From assembly GCA_023212645.1 (NCBI GenBank), contig JALBYC010000002.1:744001-808000 (forward strand): a stretch of 64,000 nt of DNA, in the 5' to 3' direction. Under the pieces are notes generated by a model. It did no database searches. It saw only the letters and a list, made by a program, of their open reading frames with translations, and was not told the DNA's origin. The stretch's first letter is position 1. Each line of letters starts with the position of its first letter. This document shows, one piece after another, positions 11,719 to 21,148 of the stretch. The DNA comes from Farysia itapuensis. Its lineage: Eukaryota; Basidiomycota; Ustilaginomycetes; Ustilaginales; Ustilaginaceae. A program made the position numbers and the translations under genes.

Positions 11719-12720
11719 TTAAGACGATGCCAAGGAGACTGGTCGTATTATGCCATCTGCTCCAATGATACCACAGATGGGAGATCCGTTGATACTCTGC
11801 CATTGAATCATTTCGCCAGGTCTTGCCATTCTTGGTCTTGGTGTCTGTTTGGGTATATCGGGGTTAAACGTGGACAAGCTTGGGGCTGGCATGCTGCTGT
11901 TGCTCTTTGCCGAGCCAACCGGCGAAGCTAGATTTGCAGAGCGCGTATTTGTGGCGGTAGCTGCTCGACCCGAGCCTTTCTTGAGGACTGCCGATTTGCT
12001 AGATGTGGTGGACACTGAGGTCCTGGCGGTATTGTTGGCGCGCCGAGCTGATTTGGAGCCTCGATCGTCATCTGATTTGGCGGCTTGTGTGCGTTTTGCC
12101 TTGGCCGGCGACTGTTGTAGTGCGTCCTGCCACTCCTTCTGTCCATCTTCAAAGTGCTGTACGGGAGCGCGGTTCATGAAGGCGTGGATGTCGGCTCCGT
12201 AGTCATCCACAAACTCGCCCAGGGTCAGCTCACGAACCGCTCGTGGCATCCGTTCAATCGTCAATTTCATGCGCGTCATGGCAGACTGTACTGACATTTC
12301 CAGCGATGCTCGAAGACGACTGAGCCGTGTTTGCGCTTCCAGGTCGTAGTTTTGAAGGAAAGCTTGAATCTGTTCCTCGGGAAGGCGCCTTGTCGATAAA
12401 CATGGAGGATCTGATAGTATTTCCATAGCATGCGATGTCTTTGCGATCGTCTGTGCACCTTTGGTCTTCTTGCCCTTTGCCGTTTTCTTCGTCTTTGGCA
12501 AGTCATGCTGTGCTACTGGGATCTCTTCTGTGGTATTGGTGGCATTGCGCTCTCCCAGAATTGTTGCTGGCGCCTTGTCGACATTGGCAGCAAGTGTTTT
12601 GGCGTTCTTGACCTGGACAGGTGAAGTGACCGCATTTTCATCAAAGACATCCAGCTTTGACGAAACTTTAGAGGCGGCTTTCGTCGACTTTGCCGAGCGT
12701 GTGCCCTTCTTTGCTGGCAT
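11719..12720 (-). CDS. Borealin-like chromosomal passenger complex subunit
   Basis: The frame encodes 333 residues from the ATG at 12720 (MPAKKGTRSAK). Residues about 110-178 match the Nbl1/borealin N-terminal helical domain: a run starting at LPEEQIQAFLQNYDLEAQ, then repeated Arg-spaced helices and RMPRAVRELTLGEFVDDYG. In this family the helix packs with survivin and INCENP, and so targets Aurora B to centromeres. The basic, Ser/Ala/Lys-rich flanks are typical. The C-terminus ends in a conserved-looking SPICGIIGADGIIRP block. The open frame extends upstream to about 13119 without an ATG in good context and with atypical sequence, so I exclude that part. S. cerevisiae Nbl1 is far shorter; fungi outside that lineage have longer borealins like this one. 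Confidence 0.85.
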   Translation of the reverse strand: MPAKKGTRSAKSTKAASKVSSKLDVFDENAVTSPVQVKNAKTLAANVDKAPATILGERNATNTTEEIPVAQHDLPKTKKTAKGKKTKGAQTIAKTSHAMEILSDPPCLSTRRLPEEQIQAFLQNYDLEAQTRLSRLRASLEMSVQSAMTRMKLTIERMPRAVRELTLGEFVDDYGADIHAFMNRAPVQHFEDGQKEWQDALQQSPAKAKRTQAAKSDDDRGSKSARRANNTARTSVSTTSSKSAVLKKGSGRAATATNTRSANLASPVGSAKSNSSMPAPSLSTFNPDIPKQTPRPRMARPGEMIQWQSINGSPICGIIGADGIIRPVSLASS

Positions 12721-13200
12721 GGTGATGGCGACGTGAAGGACAACAGTGGTGACAGACAAGAGGCCCGAATGGTCTGGCACGTCATGGTAAAATGCGTTCG
12801 AGATATTTGTAAGATCAGGAAGACGGAAATCAACACCGCGACGCGGCTGAGCAGGCAAAACGTCACGTGATAGGACCCTCATGCCAAAAAAGAGTGGAGG
12901 CCCAAAATAGCGTATGCAGCACAGCGTTGGCGTGCTACCCATGAGAGACACAAGGAGTGGGCGTTGGCTTCGGCTGTGCAGATGTGGATCCCGCGATGAA
13001 ATTCCAAGCATATGCTTTGCTTCTAGGGCGAAAGTTCTCTGACAATGAGCGAGAACTAGAAGTGTCTGGTGAGGCGAGCAGCGATGACGATTTGCACGTG
13101 CATTTGCCGGCGTAACCACATCTTGAATTAATCAAGCTTCCAATATTTGGCCTCTACCCACCAACCCTCACATCGTAGAACACAGCTCAAGCATACAGTG
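12721..13200. other. Divergent promoter, borealin / Mit_KHE1
   Basis: 480 bp shared by two divergent genes. It contains the E-box listed separately. The minus-strand frame upstream of the borealin ATG remains open here but does not look coding. Confidence 0.5.
12862..12871. promoter_or_regulatory. E-box GTCACGTGAT (Cbf1/USF-type)
   Basis: The sequence GTCACGTGAT matches RTCACGTG, bound by bHLH factors such as Cbf1. It lies about 142 bp upstream of the borealin ATG and 330 bp upstream of the Mit_KHE1 ATG. Functional use is inferred. Confidence 0.3.
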
Positions 13201-14394
13201 ATGAGGCTCATAGCTGTGCCTTTGGCACGTATTGCTCCTTCAGCCCATCCAATATCGACGTTCGTGGCACAAACAGCCTCAAAGGCTGCGGAAAAAGCTA
13301 TGGCGGAGGCGGTCAAAAAGCAAGGTGCCAAATCAGGTCAGCCATTTGTAACAAGAATGCTCAACAAGGCGTCCAGCTTCTGGGTGGATCTTGGACGAAC
13401 GGACCAGAAGAGCACTTTTGACTGGAAACGCCGGACCTATGTGACTGGAGAAAAGCTGATGGATCGCATCGAGTACCAAGAATGGGCCCTTAAAGGTATC
13501 GATCCCGCCATGGGGCCGCATCTTCTGCGAGGAGGTCAGGACGAAGCGATGCGGGAAAAGGATGAAAGCGGTATTCCAAAGGTAGACCATATCCCCCTGC
13601 TCTACCCATCAAGCGTTCTGAAGCCAGAGTCCCTGCTCGAGAACCTGAAGAACTTGACCGATCATCGAACCCCACACCACTACAAGCGCTTCTGGTATTG
13701 TGTTGTTGGCATGCCTCTCACCATTCCCTTTGCCCTCATTCGTAAGTCCTGAACGTCTGTTCGTACGAATTTGTCCATGAGACTGAATCCTCTTGCGCTT
13801 TTGCAGCCGTCATTCCCAACTTGCCATTTTTCTACTTGGTATACAGGGCTTGGAGCCATTGGAAAGGTACGTGATCCATTTGCTTTGGGCTAGCGTGCAG
13901 CTTGCTTACACAGCTGTCCTCAATTTACAGCATACAAATCGTCTCAGTATTTGTCAGAGTTGATAGCACAGAACCGTGTTCATCCTGAGCAAAGCGATAA
14001 GTTAGATGCCATCTTCACGCAAGACCCACCTACGACAACGTCGAAGGGTCCGGTCATCAAATCGCAACCTACGATCGCGCCAAGCGCGGTTGCTGGAGAC
14101 GCAATTGACTCGGTATCAAAGGAAACGCAGTCTGCTGATCAAGCGCAGTCGGACGCTGCGGCCCTCGTCGCTCAACAAGCAGAAGCAATCAAAGAGCAGC
14201 TGCTCCTCGTGCCAGAACGTATCCCACAGCTAATGGAAGCTATGGAGTTTCCCGAATGGGTACGAGCCGATCTGCGAAGAGCCAAGCTGCAGATCGAGAA
14301 AGCAATCAGGGAAGACAGGCTGGGAGAGCTCGAGCATGAGGCCAAAGACGCCGTCTCCTCCGAGACTTCTTCGCAGGAGCAGAACCAGAAGTAG
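13201..14394 (+). CDS. Mitochondrial K+/H+ exchange-related protein (Mit_KHE1 family)
   Basis: Three exons (13201-13741, 13807-13866, 13931-14394) give 354 residues. The N-terminus is Arg/Ala/Ser-rich without acids (MRLIAVPLARIAPSAHP), a good mitochondrial presequence. The family hallmark lies near residues 155-205: DHRTPHHYKRFWYCVVG, then two hydrophobic segments (PLTIPFALIPVIPNLPFFYLV) and RAWSHWKAYKSSQYL, built across both exon junctions. This matches PF10173, proteins linked to potassium/proton exchange at the mitochondrial inner membrane. The C-terminal part is hydrophilic with a possible coiled coil (EQLLLVPERIPQLMEAME). Both introns have GTAAGT/GTACGT donors and restore the frame exactly. 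Confidence 0.87.
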
Positions 14395-14491
14395 ATTGTC
14401 CCCTTTCTTGCATCTGCCTGACAAACATAGATTATCCATCACCACTGAAAGCACAGATACCTGGTCGTCGCAATGACAATATACATTGCAT

Positions 14492-15008
14492 CTAAAATTT
14501 CAAGGCCGGAAGCTCAAAGGTATCGTTGGACCCGGTTCTCTTCACCTCTACGGGGCTGTCAAAGTCCACTTGAGGGTCGATTTTCTACAACACATCGCGT
14601 CAGAATCTGCTCGTGCTTGATAGACCGGATGAACTTACGCCGTAGATGTGACCAAAGACAGTGCCGATCGCTTCATCGAATTGAAGCTTGATCGGGGTGG
14701 AACGATCTGTCCGGTCGACTTTAGATCGCTGGAAAGGGTAGATGAAGAGACTATCGCCACATTGGCTAGCTGGGCTGAAGAAGCGCTGCAAAGTACCAGC
14801 GAGTTGGTCTGCTGAAGACAGGTGCAGAAAGCCGTCCTTGTTCTGTCAAGGTAACGCATGTCAGAAATGAGCAAAGATAGAAGTGGACAGATGGATTGTT
14901 GCTACGTACGTCTAAAGCAGTACCTGACCACTGTGTTGCTGGCATAGCATCCTTCTCCTGTGGTGTCAGGATCTTGTATAGCACCGAACATGTACTTGGG
15001 TCCCGCAT
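14492..15008 (-). CDS. DUF952 family protein
   Basis: Three minus-strand exons (15008-14910, 14842-14639, 14584-14492) give 131 residues. The DUF952 core is clear: VLYKIL near the start, NKDGFLHLSSADQLAGTLQRFFS in the middle, and FGHIYG before the last intron, with the C-terminal KIDPQVDFD corresponding to the usual closing strand. DUF952 proteins are small and single-domain and have no assigned reaction; the fold is related to ADP-ribosyl-like folds in some classifications, which I cannot confirm here. The ATG at 15008 is the only in-frame ATG ahead of the domain. It is divergent from SKI2 with 174 bp between the starts, so they share a promoter. Confidence 0.8.
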
Positions 15009-15182
15009 GTTGACGTAGGTAAACGAGGTAGTCGAGAAGAACTCGCCCTTGACGATGAACGAATTCTTTCGCTTCACATTAATTTCCCCAATTTCTTCCA
15101 GTCCGACCAAGTCGCCGTTGCTTTAAGCAGACCTTCTAGTAAGTCAGCGTGTCGCACTAAGCGACTAAACTCAGCATAGACG

Positions 15183-18100
15183 ATGTCAGAAGGAAGTGAT
15201 GCGATCAACGCATACAATCAACGAGTCGAGAGCTTGCGGCAGCTCTCTGTCACTACTTCCAACGCAGATGAGCCATCCGATACGTTAGACGCTATGATCG
15301 GCGAATTTCTTACGCCTTCAGCTACAATGTCTGCCGCAATGCTGCCGCACTATCAGACCCACTGGACGCGCAAGCCCAAACTGGACCATATGCTGTGGGC
15401 GGAACCCAGCACTTCGCTTCACTCGCTCGAATTCGTGCGTGCTGGACTCGAAGGCCGCATCGTGTCGTATCGTGAAGTTTCACAGACAGCCGCTCCTTTG
15501 CTCGACTCAAAGAGCTCAGCATCAATGGCCCGCAGACCAGCATCGGCAACCAACTTTGTTCGTGGAAAAAGCGCATATGTACCATTTGCTCCAGGAGGAT
15601 TGGAGGAAGAAGTCATGAAGCACACTTCGGACCCGGATCAGCATGCTCTCGACTTGAACGAGGCGGTTCAGACACAAGTCCAAGAGATGGAAGAAAGCCT
15701 TCAGTCCGGTCGAGGACTCAGGTCAATAGCTCCGGGTCTCAGCAGAGGATTCATGGATCCAGACCAGCCCACAGATGCTGAAGACGATGATGACCACATC
15801 ATTTCCGCCACAATGACCGAGGCTAACAGCGGGCTTACCCCCATTCCCATCTATCGACCCACGGATCCATCTTCGTTACGTCAGACAGGCGCTGCCCGTG
15901 ATGCAAAATCGGCACCCACAAGCGCACAAGATGCCGAGTTGGACGAGCTCCTCCCTATGGACAGACCACAGCCTTTACTTCAGAATAGACGTACTGCACG
16001 TGTTGAGGCTAAACGAGACTGGGCGCATGTCGTCGATGTCAACCAGTCCCTCATCAACTTCCACGAGCTGGTTCCGCAGATGGCTCATGCATTCCCTTTC
16101 GAGCTAGACACGTTCCAAAAGGAAGCTGTCTATCATCTCGAACAGGGCGATTCGGTCTTTGTCGCTGCACATACGAGTGCCGGAAAGACGGTCGTAGCCG
16201 AGTATGCCATTGCGCTTGCTCAGAAGCACATGACCAGATGCATCTATACCTCGCCCATCAAGGCATTATCCAACCAGAAGTATCGTGACTTCAAGCAGAC
16301 ATTCGGCGCAAGCAATGTCGGAATTCTTACCGGCGATGTCCAGATCAACCCTGAAGCACCTTGTCTGATCATGACAACTGAAATCTTGCGTTCGATGCTA
16401 TACCGTGGTGCTGACTTGATTCGAGACGTGGAGTTCGTCATATTTGACGAAGTGCACTATGTCAACGACCAAGAGCGCGGCGTTGTGTGGGAAGAAGTCA
16501 TCATTCTCTGCCCTGCCCATGTTAACCTCATTCTCTTGTCGGCTACCGTGCCCAACACTAAGGAGTTTGCTGACTGGGTCGGGAGGACCAAGAAGAAAGA
16601 TATATATGTTATCAGCACACCAAAACGACCAGTACCTCTCGAGCATTTCCTGTATGCAGGCAAGGAAATGTTCAAGATCGTCGACGCCAGGGGCCAATTC
16701 CTGGGCAATGGCATCAAGGAAGCAGGTGAAGCGCTCAAACGAAAACAGGAAAAGGACCGCGAAGCCAACGGGATAGCTGGCCCTCCCGCGCGAGGTGGCA
16801 GGAGCGGTGGTGCAGCCGGTTCAAACTCTCGTGGTGGTGCACGTGGCGCCATGACTCCTGCTCGTGGTCGGGGAGGAGGCAGAGGTGGCAGCGTTACTGG
16901 CCCAGCGACTGTCCGAACAGGTCTTGACAAGAATCTTTGGGTTCATCTCGTTGGGCATTTGCGCAAGAAGGACCTGCTACCGTGCGTCGTCTTTGTCTTC
17001 TCCAAAAAGCGGTGCGAGGAATTCGCTTCTAGCATGCCGAACACCGATCTGAACTCAGCCAAGAGTCGGTCCGAGGTGCACATTATCATTGAAAAATCCT
17101 TGACGCGTCTCAAAGGGACTGACAAGGAGCTGCCTCAGATCAAGCGAATGCGGGATCTGCTGGGTCGAGGAATTGGCGTGCACCACGGTGGATTGCTACC
17201 TATCGTCAAAGAAATGGTCGAAATCCTTTTCCAAAGAGGGCTAGTGAAAGTCTTGTTCGCCACAGAAACTTTTGCCATGGGTGTCAACATGCCTGCTCGA
17301 TCCGTCGTCTTCTCCAGCACACGAAAGCACGATGGTCACGGCTTTAGAGATCTGCTTCCAGGCGAATACACCCAAATGTCGGGACGAGCCGGACGACGTG
17401 GACTCGACGCTACCGGCGTGGTCATCATCAATGCTGCAGATCAATTGCCTGAAACCACTACGATGCACAAGATGCTTCTCGGTCAGCCTACCAAGCTTTC
17501 TTCGCAGTTCAGACTCACATACAACATGATCCTAAACTTACTTCGGGTCGAAGCGCTCAAAGTGGAAGAGATGATCAAGCGATCCTTTTCCGAGAATGCC
17601 TCACAAAAAGTCTTGCCGGACCAGCAAAAGAAAGCTCTGGAGCTAGAAAAGAAGCTCTCGAAAGCTCCACGCCCTAAGCCCGAAGAGCTCGACGTCCAAC
17701 TCGGCACGTATTACGATTTGTGCTCGGCAGTGGTCGAGTCCAGCCAGGCCATCTTTGAAATGGCGCTCTCACACCAGCAGGGCTCGAAAAACTTCAGTGC
17801 AGGTAGGGTAGTACTTCTACGAGATCAGCATTTTGACTTTGACCCCGCTGTCATCGTCCGCCAAGTCACAAGCGCAGAATTCCTCGTTTTGGCTGCAGTT
17901 TCGTCCAAGCGTCGAAGCGGTGATCTGGATTTGCCCTTGTCCCAAACTGTGCCACCTCTATGGCCGCCTTCCATCCGGTTGCAAAAGGTTGATCCCGATA
18001 CGGAACTGGTGTACGATTTGCGAGAAGTGCCTCTGTCAAGCATCGTCTTTGTCAGCGATCAGACGATCAAGATCGATATACCGCTGATCACAGCGCACAG

Positions 18101-18965
18101 GATCAGCGCAATGAAGCGTGCTTTAGACCCGCTCGTCGCCCTTCGGCATTCCTTTTCTTCGGGAAACATGAAAGAAGTTGACTGGCTAAAATTGCGCAGG
18201 CTGGACTTCCAAGAATCTTTGCGTAACCGAGACGCATACATGTCCAAGGTTCCTCAGCACAAGGAACTTGTCGACAGTCCGGACTTTGACAAGAACTACG
18301 GCATGGTGTCAGCCTACAAAGTTCTGTCTAGAGATTTGGAGGCAGTACTGCGTCTGCAGTCAGATGAGAATCTGGAGCTACTGCCAGACTACGGACAGCG
18401 CATTTCCGTTCTCAAGACGTTGCGGTACGTCGATCCGATCACGGAGTCGGTTCTGCTCAAAGGAAGAGTAGCTTGCGAGATTAATTCCGCCAATGAATTG
18501 GTCCTCACCGAGCTGATCTTGGAGAATGTTTTGGTAGATTATGCGCCGGAAGAACTTGTAGCACTGCTGTCAATCTTCCTAACGCAGGAAAAGACTGACG
18601 ACATTCCCGAGCTTAGCGGCAATCTGCTCACGGGCTACCAGAAGATTGTCGAGATCGCAGAACGCGTGTCTACAGTGCAACTACAGAACCACCTGGCTGC
18701 AGAGGATTTCTCAGCTCCTAACAAGACGGCTTTGGTCCATGTTGTGTACGAATGGGCCAAAGGCACCGACTTCAACACCATCACCCAGCTCACCGATATA
18801 CAGGAGGGAAGCATCGTGCGCGTCATCACTCGACTCGACGAAACCTGCCGCGAGATCAGAGACGCCGCTCGCGTCATTGGTGACAGAGACCTCTCTGAGA
18901 AGATTCAGAACTGCCAGACGCTGATCCGAAGAGATATTGTCTTCGCCGCCAGTCTGTACTTCTAG
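15183..18965 (+). CDS. SKI2: Ski2 RNA helicase of the Ski complex
   Basis: A single exon encodes 1260 residues, the normal size of Ski2. Motif I is AHTSAGKT (Gly334-Lys335-Thr336), motif Ia YTSPIKALSNQK, motif II DEVH (422-425), motif III SATVPN, and motif VI QMSGRAGRRG. The C-terminus ends DIVFAASLYF, the characteristic close of Ski2 proteins (DSHCT domain). The N-terminal part contains SLEFVRAGLEGRIVSYREV, the stretch that binds Ski3/Ski8. With those partners Ski2 threads mRNA into the cytoplasmic exosome for 3'-5' decay. Between the RecA domains, residues about 530-575 form an RGG-rich insert (RGGRSGG, RGRGGGRGG). A short upstream exon cannot be excluded, because a GTAAGT at about 15139 and AG at 15175 flank the region just before the ATG. 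Confidence 0.95.
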   Translation: MSEGSDAINAYNQRVESLRQLSVTTSNADEPSDTLDAMIGEFLTPSATMSAAMLPHYQTHWTRKPKLDHMLWAEPSTSLHSLEFVRAGLEGRIVSYREVSQTAAPLLDSKSSASMARRPASATNFVRGKSAYVPFAPGGLEEEVMKHTSDPDQHALDLNEAVQTQVQEMEESLQSGRGLRSIAPGLSRGFMDPDQPTDAEDDDDHIISATMTEANSGLTPIPIYRPTDPSSLRQTGAARDAKSAPTSAQDAELDELLPMDRPQPLLQNRRTARVEAKRDWAHVVDVNQSLINFHELVPQMAHAFPFELDTFQKEAVYHLEQGDSVFVAAHTSAGKTVVAEYAIALAQKHMTRCIYTSPIKALSNQKYRDFKQTFGASNVGILTGDVQINPEAPCLIMTTEILRSMLYRGADLIRDVEFVIFDEVHYVNDQERGVVWEEVIILCPAHVNLILLSATVPNTKEFADWVGRTKKKDIYVISTPKRPVPLEHFLYAGKEMFKIVDARGQFLGNGIKEAGEALKRKQEKDREANGIAGPPARGGRSGGAAGSNSRGGARGAMTPARGRGGGRGGSVTGPATVRTGLDKNLWVHLVGHLRKKDLLPCVVFVFSKKRCEEFASSMPNTDLNSAKSRSEVHIIIEKSLTRLKGTDKELPQIKRMRDLLGRGIGVHHGGLLPIVKEMVEILFQRGLVKVLFATETFAMGVNMPARSVVFSSTRKHDGHGFRDLLPGEYTQMSGRAGRRGLDATGVVIINAADQLPETTTMHKMLLGQPTKLSSQFRLTYNMILNLLRVEALKVEEMIKRSFSENASQKVLPDQQKKALELEKKLSKAPRPKPEELDVQLGTYYDLCSAVVESSQAIFEMALSHQQGSKNFSAGRVVLLRDQHFDFDPAVIVRQVTSAEFLVLAAVSSKRRSGDLDLPLSQTVPPLWPPSIRLQKVDPDTELVYDLREVPLSSIVFVSDQTIKIDIPLITAHRISAMKRALDPLVALRHSFSSGNMKEVDWLKLRRLDFQESLRNRDAYMSKVPQHKELVDSPDFDKNYGMVSAYKVLSRDLEAVLRLQSDENLELLPDYGQRISVLKTLRYVDPITESVLLKGRVACEINSANELVLTELILENVLVDYAPEELVALLSIFLTQEKTDDIPELSGNLLTGYQKIVEIAERVSTVQLQNHLAAEDFSAPNKTALVHVVYEWAKGTDFNTITQLTDIQEGSIVRVITRLDETCREIRDAARVIGDRDLSEKIQNCQTLIRRDIVFAASLYF

Positions 18966-19071
18966 AAAGCTTACCAGGCTCACATTCGTCTCAAAGCAAC
19001 CCGATGCAGAAGAAAGCTGGAATGAGATCAAGTGAAAAGACCTGATATTGGTATGCGAAAATGATAAAGCA

Positions 19072-19139
19072 ATGTCGTGTGCCTTGAGAAAAGGAGCACG
19101 CTTTAATGTCGTAGGCCTTGAGAAAAGGAGCACGCTTTA
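19072..19139. repeat. 34-bp tandem duplication at the 3' end of a gene
   Basis: Two adjacent 34-bp copies (19072-19105 and 19106-19139) differ at only two bases. Both contain GCCTTGAGAAAAGGAGCAC. Copy 2 includes the stop codon (minus strand, 19137-19139) of the adjacent gene, and copy 1 lies in its 3' untranslated region, between two convergent genes. Confidence 0.95.
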
Positions 19140-20537
19140 CGATGAGGCCACAGAAAGAGCCTGAGGAGCGTCCGCCGATCTGTCTGTCTCGACTGTGTTT
19201 GCGGCTCCGTTTTGATTCGCAGATGGCTCTGCGACACTGTTGAGAGCGTTGTGACTTTGGCTACCCGAATCGTCTTTGGTGTGAGCCTGGAGAGCAGCGT
19301 TGGATGCGGACGTGGATAGTGGGACGGACAGCTGCGTGGCCACCGTTCTTTGAGAGGGCGTGCGGTGCAGACTGAATCGATCGGAGGGAGCACCCGGGCC
19401 CGTGCTGATACCCGTCGAAAACATAGCTTGGTGAGAGTTCTGTCCCGTAGCGCTAGCGGCTACTGACTCTCTTGTCCGCGAAGACGAATCGCTGCCGCGT
19501 CGACTAAGAGGAGGCAGAGCTTTCAGCGAAGCATAAGTGTCACTGCTATTTCTTCGGTCTCCTACAATGCTACCTCCGAGACTGCGAGCGCCACCAACAG
19601 AGGGAGGTTGATTGTGACTTCGGTTACTGGTCGCCCCACCGCCGTAGCTCATTCCGGCCGTCGACGAAGCAAGTGTCAGCATACTGGCATTGTCTGACGG
19701 GATACCTGCAGGATGCGGGTTATTGATGGGGTGAGGTCGGCTGTGGCTTGGAATGGTGACGTGATGACCAGGACTGTCTGAACCTGGACCACTTCCAATA
19801 TGACCACCAGAATAGCGAGATGTACTGCCTGGTGTGAACTGGATTGCAGATGTGCTCAGACCTTCGCGCTGACCATAGGTACCGATTCGAGGCGAGGTAC
19901 CTCTGGAGTCGTCAGTCTGACGCACTTGAGCTATGTGCGTCGTCGGCAACACGACTGGCTCGCGAGTGTCAAGACTCATTAGGGTGGTCTGCTTTGTGCT
20001 GGCTCTGCTCTTGCCAGTATCCATGGTTCTGTTGCCGATCGAGTCTTCACGATCATGACTGCCTTCCTCAGAGTCCGAGAGCTGCTCTGCAGACGCATCT
20101 GAGCGGACAGACGCCGGGCCCGTCGCGGATCTGCGTTGCAGTTCGACGCCTGCCGCTTCTGAGTTTGGATCGTTGTCGATGATTGGCCCATTTGGAGCAT
20201 GCGGAAGATCTATAGCACCTAGTGACTTCTGAGCAGGGATTCCGTCCAACTGTGGCGGGTGGTTTGGGGCTCCTTGAGAATGAGCATAGCCAGAGGTGGG
20301 ATCGACTTTTGTGGATACAGCCTGTCCTTCCGACCACTTCGGTCGCTGACCTCTAGTGTCTTTCGGCTTTGTGGGTTTCCTTGCAGACAGGTCGGTTGCA
20401 TCGTCTGCCAGGTTCGGAGGAGAACCTACCTCGCTGGCCCTGCGTCCAAATTTGCGCGAGAACCAATTGCCTATCGAGTTCTTCTTGGGTCTGTTTGCGT
20501 GATCGTTGACGGCAGAGTCTCCCATCTGAGTGACCAT
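19137..20537 (-). CDS. Unknown Ser/Gly/Asn-rich protein with N-terminal basic motif
   Basis: The frame from the ATG at 20537 encodes 466 residues; an alternative start at 20525 (MGDSAVND) is equally possible. I recognise no domain. The N-terminus carries NSIGNWFSRKFGRR, a basic amphipathic segment that could bind membranes or be a nuclear signal. The rest is low-complexity sequence with many Ser, Pro, Gly and Asn residues and several RRxS sites that would suit basophilic kinases (ELQRRS, LSRRGSDSSSR). This resembles disordered regulatory proteins of basidiomycetes, but the role is unknown. It converges on SKI2, and the stop codon lies within the second copy of a tandem repeat. Confidence 0.65.
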   Translation of the reverse strand: MVTQMGDSAVNDHANRPKKNSIGNWFSRKFGRRASEVGSPPNLADDATDLSARKPTKPKDTRGQRPKWSEGQAVSTKVDPTSGYAHSQGAPNHPPQLDGIPAQKSLGAIDLPHAPNGPIIDNDPNSEAAGVELQRRSATGPASVRSDASAEQLSDSEEGSHDREDSIGNRTMDTGKSRASTKQTTLMSLDTREPVVLPTTHIAQVRQTDDSRGTSPRIGTYGQREGLSTSAIQFTPGSTSRYSGGHIGSGPGSDSPGHHVTIPSHSRPHPINNPHPAGIPSDNASMLTLASSTAGMSYGGGATSNRSHNQPPSVGGARSLGGSIVGDRRNSSDTYASLKALPPLSRRGSDSSSRTRESVAASATGQNSHQAMFSTGISTGPGAPSDRFSLHRTPSQRTVATQLSVPLSTSASNAALQAHTKDDSGSQSHNALNSVAEPSANQNGAANTVETDRSADAPQALSVASS

Positions 20538-21148
20538 GTCAGCAACACAACAGGTGTCGTTGTCAAGAAGTTGACTTGAGGAAAGTCGATGCTGCAAGGT
20601 GGTAGTCGAAGTTGAAACCTTCGGCCATTTTGAGTTGAACGCTTCCAGAAATCACGGGTTCACACTTCACTGTTGCACGGGTATTTGGATCCGTGCGCGT
20701 GTCACATTCCAGCACATGTGAGCAACGCCAACGCGCCAAACTAGCGGAAAGCGCGAACGCGGCATGCCGCATGCAGGACTGCATGTGTCGGATCAGCACG
20801 CCGTCGTCATGAGACCTGCCTCGCCATGCTAGACAGGTAGGAACCACGAGCGATGCTTTCTCAATCATTGTGACAATAATTGCGAGCACTCCGTCGAACA
20901 TGTGCTGTGGCATAAGACGTTAATTCTGAACATAAGAACAGCAGAGGCCCCAAGTGTCCGGGCCCAGGCCTACGATGGAGCGGCACTTTTCTTGGCTGAG
21001 TGAGTGAAGTCGGTGGCAACTGCCTCCACTTGAGAAGGTGTCACTCTCGCGTAAATCAGTGTTGCTTAGTCAAATACCAGACGACGTACGACTACGCGAG
21101 AAGCAGGACTTGTTCCGTTCCAACTATCACCTGAGGTCCAAACCAGCT
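20538..21148. other. Divergent promoter region
   Basis: 611 bp between two divergent genes. It contains a perfect E2F/MBF-type element, GCGCCAAA at 20733-20740 (TTTGGCGC on the other strand), and a 12-bp palindrome GCGGCATGCCGC at 20759-20770. No convincing coding frame is present. Confidence 0.45.

Noticed and set aside
12721..13119. Upstream extension of the borealin reading frame
   Set aside because: It begins at a GTG codon and lacks a good ATG; the sequence does not resemble borealin and lies in a divergent promoter.
15121..15182. A 5' intron just before the SKI2 ATG (GTAAGT...CTCAG)
   Set aside because: The sites are fair, but no upstream coding exon in frame was found; it could only be a 5'-UTR intron.
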